NCBI GenBank assembly: GCA_017477035.1
Contig: JAFUXW010000252.1
Location: 1 to 22,639, forward strand
Length of the DNA stretch: 22,639 bases
DNA from: Alphaproteobacteria bacterium
Lineage (GTDB): Bacteria; Pseudomonadota; Alphaproteobacteria; RF32; CAG-239
Direction of reading: 5' to 3'
The translations under genes were made by a program, and so were the position numbers. How positions within the stretch are numbered: the first letter of the stretch is position 1; every line of letters begins with the position of its first letter. Shown in pieces: positions 6,992-12,716 of the stretch. Below the pieces are notes generated by a model. The model saw nothing but the letters and a program-made list of their open reading frames with translations, searched no databases and was not told the origin of the DNA.

Positions 6992-7302
6992 GAGATAAAG
7001 CAATTTTATGAAGAAATGAGCTTGATTAACGTAAGATAATAAATAATAAGTGCAGCAAAATCAAACACTTATCTTTATATGTTTTATTAAATTTAACTAA
7101 TTTTTAATTTTTTGCTGGATTTTAAAAAAAAACCGTGTTATATGACTCCTGTTTTTAACTTTTTGTTAAGTCTTTTTAACAAAGCGTTAAATTGAGTTAA
7201 TACTGTTTGTTTAACTGCATTTAATTGCTAAACTGTTCGGAAATTCTTAAAAGATGGGAAGACGGTTGTTATTCAAACAGCTTGAGAAGGTGGCACGTCA
7301 TC
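6992..7302. other. Gene-free AT-rich divergent region with phased TTAA sites
   Basis: About 310 bases lie between the divergent ssrA promoter and the transglycosylase. Contents seen: a hairpin with stem ATAAGTG (7046-7052) and CACTTAT (7066-7072); an inverted repeat TTTGTTAA (7162-7169) and TTAACAAA (7176-7183); and TTAA at 7155, 7166, 7176, 7187 and 7197, with more at 7211 and 7221. The frame of the downstream gene is open back to a TTG at 7225, but the signal peptide begins at 7303, so I treat 7225-7302 as leader. No convincing -35/-10 pair was found for the transglycosylase. Confidence 0.5.
7155..7190. promoter_or_regulatory. Candidate CtrA-type sites, two TTAA-N7-TTAA boxes
   Basis: TTAACTTTTTGTTAA (7155-7169) and TTAACAAAGCGTTAA (7176-7190) each match the TTAA-N7-TTAA core recognised by the alphaproteobacterial cell-cycle regulator CtrA. 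The first two half sites of one box and the next are 6 bases apart. In such AT-rich DNA single matches are expected by chance; two adjacent and phased ones are more suggestive. Whether this organism has CtrA is not visible here. Confidence 0.35.
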
Positions 7303-7911
7303 GTGTTTAATAGGTTAGGACTTTTTTTAGTTAGTGTGCTCGCATTATTCAGTAGCGCAATTTATGCCCATGAAGATAGAAATGTGGCAGCTCTTAACGG
7401 GTATTATCTGGATAGCTCTCTTTGTTTGGCTGCGGCAGAGCATGCCGGAGCAAAGTATGGTGTGAGCTATGATTTGTTGCAAACAATTTCAGCTGTTGAG
7501 AGTGGTAAGTGGAGTGATTTGCATAATACGTATGTAGCTTGGCCGTGGACCATCAATGTCAATGGTAAAGGTTATTACTTTGAAAGCAAAGAAGAAGCGG
7601 TTGAAGCTGTTAAAAAATTTCAAGCAAAAGGTATTAAAAGTATAGACGTTGGTTGTATGCAAATTAATCTGAAGTTTCATGGAGATGCTTTCTCTTCCGT
7701 TGAGGATGCTCTAAATCCGGAAAACAATGTTCAATATAGTGCAAAGTTTTTGCGTTCTTTATATTCTCGCTTAGGTAATGATTGGCAGAAAGCCGCTAAA
7801 AGGTATCATTCTGCGAATGCTAAAGAGGGAAATGTTTATGCAGCACGCTTGGAAAAACGTTTTAATATTTATAAAAATATCGGATTGTCTGAGGAAAAAG
7901 AATTGTTCTGA
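7303..7911 (+). CDS. Secreted lytic transglycosylase (SLT domain)
   Basis: Peptidoglycan-cleaving lytic transglycosylase of the SLT fold (goose-lysozyme-like). From a GTG at 7303 the product has 202 residues and begins with a clear Sec signal peptide, MFNRLGLFLVSVLALFSSAI, cleaved after YA at about residue 22, so the enzyme acts in the periplasm. The catalytic Glu is Glu66 in SAVESGKW; the family motif VGCMQINLKFH follows near 130-140, and a YHSAN motif near 168-172 supplies the substrate-side Tyr. Between them, WPWTINVNGKGYYFESKEEA is typical of an alphaproteobacterial subgroup. AGAAGG (7285-7290) lies 12 bases before GTG, a long spacing; TTG 7225 is the upstream alternative but puts 26 polar residues before the signal peptide. 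The next gene starts 2 bases after the stop. Confidence 0.85.
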   Translation: MFNRLGLFLVSVLALFSSAIYAHEDRNVAALNGYYLDSSLCLAAAEHAGAKYGVSYDLLQTISAVESGKWSDLHNTYVAWPWTINVNGKGYYFESKEEAVEAVKKFQAKGIKSIDVGCMQINLKFHGDAFSSVEDALNPENNVQYSAKFLRSLYSRLGNDWQKAAKRYHSANAKEGNVYAARLEKRFNIYKNIGLSEEKELF

Positions 7912-7913
7912 TT

Positions 7914-8531
7914 ATGACCATTCAGGTGTTCAAATACAGAAAGAAATATCATATAAAAAGCTATGAGGTTGATTGTCATGGCTTTTTGCGTATTGTCAGT
8001 TTGATGAATTTTTTGCAAGAAGCCGCAGTAGAGTCGGCAGATGCACTTGGATTCGGTTTTGAAAAATGTCGAGATAAAGGTGTTGTGTGGGTTGGCTCAA
8101 ATTATTTGATTAAAATCAGCAGACTTCCGAAAATAAATGAACATATAATAATAGATACGTGGCCGGCCGAGGGAAAATTATGGGGCGCTATACGTAATTT
8201 TACGATAAAAGATGAAGAAGATAATATAATAGTTAGAGCTACTAGCCAATGGGTACTGATAGATTTTGCCCGTCGCCGTCCGGTTATGCTTAATAAATAT
8301 TTTCCGGAGTATAATTTTTTAGATGAAAAAGTTATGGATGACGATTTTCATAAATTATCTCAAGTCGAAAATCCTGATACTATTAAGGATATTTTGGTGC
8401 GTTATGATGATATTGATATAAATAATCATGTTAATAATGCGGTATATCCTTTGTGGGCGAGTGAAGGTTTAGAGCCTGATTACAGAATGAAACACATTCC
8501 GTCTGAAATAGAAGTATGCTTTAAAAAATAG
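7914..8531 (+). CDS. Acyl-ACP thioesterase, cut short by an in-frame TAG
   Basis: Residues 1-205 match bacterial acyl-ACP thioesterases (FatA/FatB-like, PF01643), double hot-dog enzymes that release fatty acids from acyl carrier protein. Seen are the first hot-dog helix (LRIVSLMNFLQEAAVESADALGFG, about 25-48), the strand block IIIDTWPAEGKLWGAIRNF (78-96), RATSQWVLIDFARRRPV (108-124) and the second-domain catalytic motif DIDINNHVNNAVY (166-178). The TAG at 8529-8531 falls inside the closing beta sheet, right after EIEVCFKK. The same frame continues past it with family-like sequence to a second TAG at 8664-8666, which would give 250 residues, the family's usual length. So the gene is probably damaged by one base change, or read through; a sequence error is also possible. 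It is coupled to the transglycosylase (2-base gap), with GAGGAAAA as possible ribosome binding site. Confidence 0.8.
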   Translation: MTIQVFKYRKKYHIKSYEVDCHGFLRIVSLMNFLQEAAVESADALGFGFEKCRDKGVVWVGSNYLIKISRLPKINEHIIIDTWPAEGKLWGAIRNFTIKDEEDNIIVRATSQWVLIDFARRRPVMLNKYFPEYNFLDEKVMDDDFHKLSQVENPDTIKDILVRYDDIDINNHVNNAVYPLWASEGLEPDYRMKHIPSEIEVCFKK

Positions 8532-8666
8532 GCGCTGTTCGGGGAGAAAATAGTAGTGCATACGCAAGTGAAAAGTAATGAAAGTTTTCATACTATTTTA
8601 GATAAAAACAGCAATGCAGAATTGGCTGATGTTCGGTTTATATGGCAGAATGTTACATTAGGGTAG
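8532..8666 (+). pseudogene. Remaining C-terminal part of the acyl-ACP thioesterase frame
   Basis: Directly after the TAG the same frame encodes 44 residues: ALFGEKIVVHTQVKSNES, then FHTILDKNSNAELADVRFIW and a short tail. The pattern of alternating strands (FGEKIVVHTQV, ELADVRFIWQ) is what thioesterases have at their C-terminus. A GAG to TAG change would restore KKEALFGEK, the common form. The last 14 bases overlap the end of the convergent YbjN-family gene. Confidence 0.7.
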
Positions 8667-9129
8667 CCGGTAGTAAGGCGCGTCTCGGACTGATGTTTTG
8701 TTTTAAAACCGCATGAAAAATCGGATATGCTCGTTCGCATTCGGTAATTGCTATATTTAAAAGTTGAGAAAGTTTGTCAGTAAGATTATGTTCGTTTTCA
8801 GCGATAAATAGAGAGTGTTTAAAAATCGGCATTCCGGTTTCTTCCCAATATGAAAAATACCCAAGCCATAAGTCTTCATTAAGTAGTGCTAAAAGCTCAA
8901 ATATACTAGGTAGATTGACATTTTCGTGTTCTAAGTTAAGCAGGCAGGAAATGTGAAGACAACGCATTTTTTCTTCCCAAGCAAAAAACAGCAACATATT
9001 ATCCCAACGTCCGGAAATTTCCACAACCACTTCATTCTGATTGCGGCGTTCGGTGGAATGTTGGCGATGAGCAAACAAATACTCAATGTCATCAATCGGA
9101 TTATATGCAGACAATTTTTCAGCGAACAT
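8653..9129 (-). CDS. YbjN domain-containing protein
   Basis: This 158-residue protein matches the YbjN family (PF10722), whose fold resembles type III secretion chaperones. Characteristic parts are NPIDDIEYLF near the start, VVVEISGRWDNMLLFFAWEE (about 33-52), LHISCLLNLE, a helix IFELLALLNEDLWLGYFSYW (about 75-94), and a terminal ITECERAYPIF with a C-terminal helix. It is cytoplasmic, with no signal or membrane segment. The biochemical role of the family is not settled. I chose ATG 9129 with GGAAGG four bases upstream; a TTG at 9180 would add 17 residues that do not look conserved. It converges on the thioesterase gene. Confidence 0.85.
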   Translation of the reverse strand: MFAEKLSAYNPIDDIEYLFAHRQHSTERRNQNEVVVEISGRWDNMLLFFAWEEKMRCLHISCLLNLEHENVNLPSIFELLALLNEDLWLGYFSYWEETGMPIFKHSLFIAENEHNLTDKLSQLLNIAITECERAYPIFHAVLKQNISPRRALLPATLM

Positions 9130-9367
9130 AAGACCTTCCCAAAACAACGGATTCTGACTAAGAATGGCACAGTAGCGCAAAAAAACAATTTTAAGTCATA
9201 AGTTTTCCACTTTTTTACAAAAATAAAAAAATATTTTAAAACTTAAAAAAAATAAATAGCGATATATCAACGAATTAAAAATAAAGATGTTTATAATATT
9301 TTTTTAGATGTGGATTATCTGTTTTTTGTTAATATACTTTTAAGCAATAAATAGTAAAGGGGCAAAA

Positions 9368-10174
9368 ATGATTGGTTTGGCATATCCGGAAATATCTCCG
9401 ATAATTTTCTCTGTAGGACCGATAGCAATAAGATGGTATTCAATGGCTTATTTAGTCGGGATTGTGCTCGGTTGGTGGTTGGCAGCAAGCAGAGTAAAAA
9501 AATATAATTTAGGGTTGACTAAGAGTAATTGCGAAGATATTGCTTTTGCTGTCACCTTAGGAATTATATTGGGAGGCCGAATCGGATATGTTTTATTTTA
9601 CGGTTCCGGACAGTATTGGCAAAATCCATTGGAAATACTTGAGGTATGGCATGGCGGAATGTCGTTTCACGGTGGAATTTTCGGAGTTATTATTGCTCTG
9701 TTTATAAGCTCTCGTTTAATAAAATATCCTTTTTTAAAGTTGACGGATCTGGTGGCACCGGTGGTTCCGATAGGTATATTCTTGGGACGCTTGGCAAACT
9801 TTATAAATGATGAATTATGGGGAAGAGTTACCGATGTTGCGTGGGCAATACGTTTTCCGCGCGGCGGGTATTTACCACGCCACCCGTCGCAGCTTTATGA
9901 AGCCTGTTTAGAGGGTATCTGTTTATTTGTAATTCTTAACTTGTTATGGAAAAATAAGTGGTGCAGAGAGCATGACGGAATTATCTCGTCGGCATTTTTA
10001 TTGGGATATGCCGGTTTTAGATCATTAATAGAACAATTCCGAGAACCTGACGCGCAAATAGGATTTTTATGGGGCGGTTTTACAATGGGGCAATTGCTGT
10101 CGTTGCCGATTATGTTAATAGGAGCTTATTTATTGTTGCGGTGGCTTATTCCTAAAAAAGCCAGCGAAAACTAA
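9368..10174 (+). CDS. lgt: Phosphatidylglycerol--prolipoprotein diacylglyceryl transferase
   Basis: Inner-membrane enzyme that moves diacylglycerol from phosphatidylglycerol to the lipobox Cys of prolipoproteins, the first step in lipoprotein maturation. The 268-residue protein shows about seven hydrophobic segments and the family motifs HGGMSFHGG with the essential His at 101, and GRLANFINDELWGR (140-153) with the conserved Arg, Asn and Glu, then PRHPSQLYEA (170-179). AAAGGGG lies just before ATG 9368. Pal, encoded further right, is a predicted substrate. The 3' end overlaps by 4 bases the stop of the convergent GGDEF-like gene. I found only a weak promoter candidate in the 238 AT-rich bases upstream. 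Confidence 0.96.
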   Translation: MIGLAYPEISPIIFSVGPIAIRWYSMAYLVGIVLGWWLAASRVKKYNLGLTKSNCEDIAFAVTLGIILGGRIGYVLFYGSGQYWQNPLEILEVWHGGMSFHGGIFGVIIALFISSRLIKYPFLKLTDLVAPVVPIGIFLGRLANFINDELWGRVTDVAWAIRFPRGGYLPRHPSQLYEACLEGICLFVILNLLWKNKWCREHDGIISSAFLLGYAGFRSLIEQFREPDAQIGFLWGGFTMGQLLSLPIMLIGAYLLLRWLIPKKASEN

Positions 10175-11343
10175 ATTACCGTCGTTACATTGCAGTTATA
10201 ACGATAACTTTTTTGCAGTGCGTTGTGAGTTCTTTCGATTACTTCGGAAGCATTGCGGTCTTTACGAGTTTTTTCCGATACACAGACTGATATGGTTATT
10301 TTGAGACTTTTGTTACCTGTAAGTATAAATTCCGAGGCCGCAATATTGTGTCTGATGTTGTCGGCATACTCTTTGGCGTGACGGGCGTCCTCATTTTTGA
10401 ATACCATAATAAGTTCAGATTCGTTATTGCGATAGAGCGTTAATTTATATGGCATATCTAGAATGCTGTTCACCACCAATTGTTCCAAATTTTTAAATTT
10501 TTCTCTTCCGATGATTTGCTGCAATTTGTCACTGTTATCTATGCTAAACAAAGCGACTGTATATTTGAACGGAAATTTTGAATTTGCGTTTGCTAAATAA
10601 GAAGTTTTACTTCCTACATGTTCCAGATAATCATAGTGATAGCGATGATACAAATCCAAAATGGTAGTGCATAATAAAATCAGTGAAAATCCTAAAAAGA
10701 ACGTTGTTAACCCTGATTGATTTCCAGCATATAAAATTCCCATAAGCAGACAGCTGTCGGCATAGAACAAACCGGTATTTATAACAGTATTTTTAAAGCT
10801 GACAGATATTGCGAGCGGTGCTAACATCATCGCCCATAGCGAACAAGCCCATAAAGGGATAGATTCTATGGTTATATCAATGTGCGGGATAAGTTTTATG
10901 CAGTTGCAAAAATGCTGGGCAATTATAGCTTGAATCAATAAAATAAATAAAAGATAAGCATTACGTTTTGTATTCAACTTTGATTGCGGTAAAAAATATA
11001 AAACGGCAAAATCAAATGGTAATAAAAAGCATAAACATTGAAATTCGTCGTGTGATGCAAAAGCCACCCCGTATTGTGCTTTGAGTTGATTGATTATAAT
11101 ATAGCAAACAAGACCTATACTTAGGCTGAATAATGGTTTTGATTGATTGGCAATATATAATAAACCAATGGTTGCTGCAGTGATAAATAAAAAAAGATAA
11201 TGTAGCAATAAAGGTATGAACTGAGTATAAGGATTTCCGGCATAAAAAGCCAATAATCCGAAAAGCAAAAGAAAAGCCGGCAAAAAAGAACTTTTTATAG
11301 TTGAAAAAATATATTTTAAATTTTCACCACTTTTAAAAATCAT
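10171..11343 (-). CDS. Polytopic membrane protein with degenerate GGDEF-like domain
   Basis: The 390-residue protein has about seven or eight hydrophobic segments in residues 15-230, then a cytoplasmic domain. Residues 236-385 follow the order of a GGDEF diguanylate cyclase: a DYLEHVGSKTSYLAN helix where active enzymes have DxLTGLxNR, a strand VALFSIDNSDKLQQIIG in place of the DxDxFKxINDxxGH strand, a helix, YRNNESELIMVF where RxGGDEFxxxL belongs (residues 304-315), and ITISVCVSE like the VTxSxGVA strand. The signature is NNESE and the metal-binding Asp residues are altered, so cyclase activity is very unlikely; a sensory or binding role is inferred. AAAGGAG precedes ATG 11343, 39 bases after queA, so it probably belongs to the queA transcript. 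Confidence 0.65.
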   Translation of the reverse strand: MIFKSGENLKYIFSTIKSSFLPAFLLLFGLLAFYAGNPYTQFIPLLLHYLFLFITAATIGLLYIANQSKPLFSLSIGLVCYIIINQLKAQYGVAFASHDEFQCLCFLLPFDFAVLYFLPQSKLNTKRNAYLLFILLIQAIIAQHFCNCIKLIPHIDITIESIPLWACSLWAMMLAPLAISVSFKNTVINTGLFYADSCLLMGILYAGNQSGLTTFFLGFSLILLCTTILDLYHRYHYDYLEHVGSKTSYLANANSKFPFKYTVALFSIDNSDKLQQIIGREKFKNLEQLVVNSILDMPYKLTLYRNNESELIMVFKNEDARHAKEYADNIRHNIAASEFILTGNKSLKITISVCVSEKTRKDRNASEVIERTHNALQKSYRYNCNVTTVI

Positions 11344-11382
11344 ACCGCTCTCCTTTGAGAAGTGATATTAATTCAAAAGAGT

Positions 11383-12465
11383 TTAAATTTTATTTACACA
11401 TTTTATGACAGAACTATCACCATACGAGTAAAAACGATATTTTTGCTCAATGGCATGTTTATATGCTTCTTTCATTCGTTTTGTTCCGCCAATGGCGCAA
11501 ATCAGCATAAATAATGTTGATTTAGGCAGATGAAAATTAGTGATAATCATATCAATAATTTTGAATTTATATCCGGGGGTTATAAAAATATCTGTTTCTC
11601 CGCAAAACGGGTGAAGTATACCATTATCGTCAGCAGCGCTTTCCAATAAACGTACCGATGTTGTGCCGACGGCAATAATACGTCGTCCCTCGTGTTTGGC
11701 TTGATTTATGACATTTGCGGTTTGTTCGGAAATTATGCCGTATTCCGCGTGCATCTTATGGTTTTCGGTATCTTCGGTTTTAACCGGCAAAAAAGTTCCG
11801 GCACCAACGTGGAGGGTCAAAAATACGCGTTTAACTCCTATTTTATCTATTTCTTTGAGCAGTCTGTCAGTAAAATGCAGTCCGGCAGTTGGGGCTGCTA
11901 CAGCTCCGTTGTGTTTGGCGTAAACAGTTTGATAATCTTCTTTATCGTTATACGGGTTCCACAATCCTTTTAATGGCTTATCGCGTTTGATATAAGGAGG
12001 CAGTGGCATTGAACCATATTTTTCTAAAAACACTCCGAGCGAATCGGCGGAACAATTAAACCTGATAAAAACTCCGTCCTCTTCATCTTTTTGCAAAACT
12101 TGTGCGCAAAAATCAGATTCTTCTGCGCTGATTTCGGCAGTGTAAAAACGAATCGTATCGCCGACGTGCAGTCTCTTGGCGTTTTTGATAAATGCCCACC
12201 AGCTTAAACCATCATCAGGATGATATAAAGTGACTTCTACCAATGCTTCTCCGCGTTTTCCATAGAGACGTGCCGGAATGACTTTGGTGTCGTTAAATAC
12301 CATGATGTCACCAGATTTTAGTATTTTCGGTAAATCATAAAAATGCCGGTCAGTTAAGGTATTTTCTTCAGATAAATCAAGCAAACGGGAACTATCACGA
12401 GGTGAGGCTGGTTGCTTTGCAATTAAATCACGGTCTAAATCAAAATCGAACAAATCAACTTTCAT
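11383..12465 (-). CDS. queA: tRNA preQ1(34) S-adenosylmethionine ribosyltransferase-isomerase
   Basis: QueA transfers and isomerises the ribose of S-adenosylmethionine onto preQ1 at the wobble base of certain tRNAs, giving epoxyqueuosine. The 360-residue protein carries the family blocks FDLDRDLIAKQPASPRDSSR near the N-terminus, DIMVFNDTKVIPARLYG (about 54-70), HVGAGTFLPVKTEDTENHKM (about 220-239), VGTTSVRLLES, and GYKFKIIDMIITNFHLPKST near 310-330. ATG 12465 is preferred because GAGGAA lies seven bases upstream and the product then begins MKVDLFDFDLDRDL as in the family; the frame is open further to 12519 but across the promoter. No tgt or queG lies nearby. Confidence 0.96.
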   Translation of the reverse strand: MKVDLFDFDLDRDLIAKQPASPRDSSRLLDLSEENTLTDRHFYDLPKILKSGDIMVFNDTKVIPARLYGKRGEALVEVTLYHPDDGLSWWAFIKNAKRLHVGDTIRFYTAEISAEESDFCAQVLQKDEEDGVFIRFNCSADSLGVFLEKYGSMPLPPYIKRDKPLKGLWNPYNDKEDYQTVYAKHNGAVAAPTAGLHFTDRLLKEIDKIGVKRVFLTLHVGAGTFLPVKTEDTENHKMHAEYGIISEQTANVINQAKHEGRRIIAVGTTSVRLLESAADDNGILHPFCGETDIFITPGYKFKIIDMIITNFHLPKSTLFMLICAIGGTKRMKEAYKHAIEQKYRFYSYGDSSVIKCVNKI

Positions 12466-12490
12466 ATTAAATTCCTCAAGAGTTTTGTTC

Positions 12491-12519
12491 TTTATAATAT
12501 GGATAAAAATATTAAGCAA
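12491..12519 (-). promoter_or_regulatory. Promoter of queA
   Basis: On the minus strand TTGCTT (12519-12514) and TATAAA (12496-12491) are separated by 17 bases, 26 bases before the queA ATG. The match is good but not perfect. Confidence 0.55.
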
Positions 12520-12628
12520 GATTTTATTTCAATAATATTTGGCAATATTTTTCTCAATTTGTCAATGTAACTATTTTTAGGGCATTTTATGGGCGTTTGC
12601 TGAAAAAAAATAAAAAAAATGTATTTTT

Positions 12629-12671
12629 TTGACAAAAAAGTATTGCAAAAGTGTAAAAATTGGTGTATAGT
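12629..12671 (+). promoter_or_regulatory. Promoter region of the 994-aa orphan gene
   Basis: Two overlapping sigma70-type arrangements can be read. TTGCAA (12643-12648) with a 17-base spacer leads to TATAGT (12666-12671). TTGACA (12629-12634) with a 17-base spacer leads to TGTAAA (12652-12657). Either would give a short leader to the AAAGGAG site at 12703-12709. Confidence 0.55.
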
Positions 12672-12716
12672 CACCCAAGAAATAATGAAAAAGTATGCAC
12701 TTAAAGGAGTTTTCAA

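Noticed and set aside
7225..7302. TTG 7225 as start of the lytic transglycosylase
   Set aside because: It would put 26 polar residues before an otherwise ideal signal peptide; GTG 7303 gives a clean Sec signal.
8529..8531. TAG reassigned to an amino acid in this organism
   Set aside because: TAG ends several intact genes here at the expected length (mraZ, the SNase-like gene, the GGDEF-like gene), so a global reassignment does not fit.
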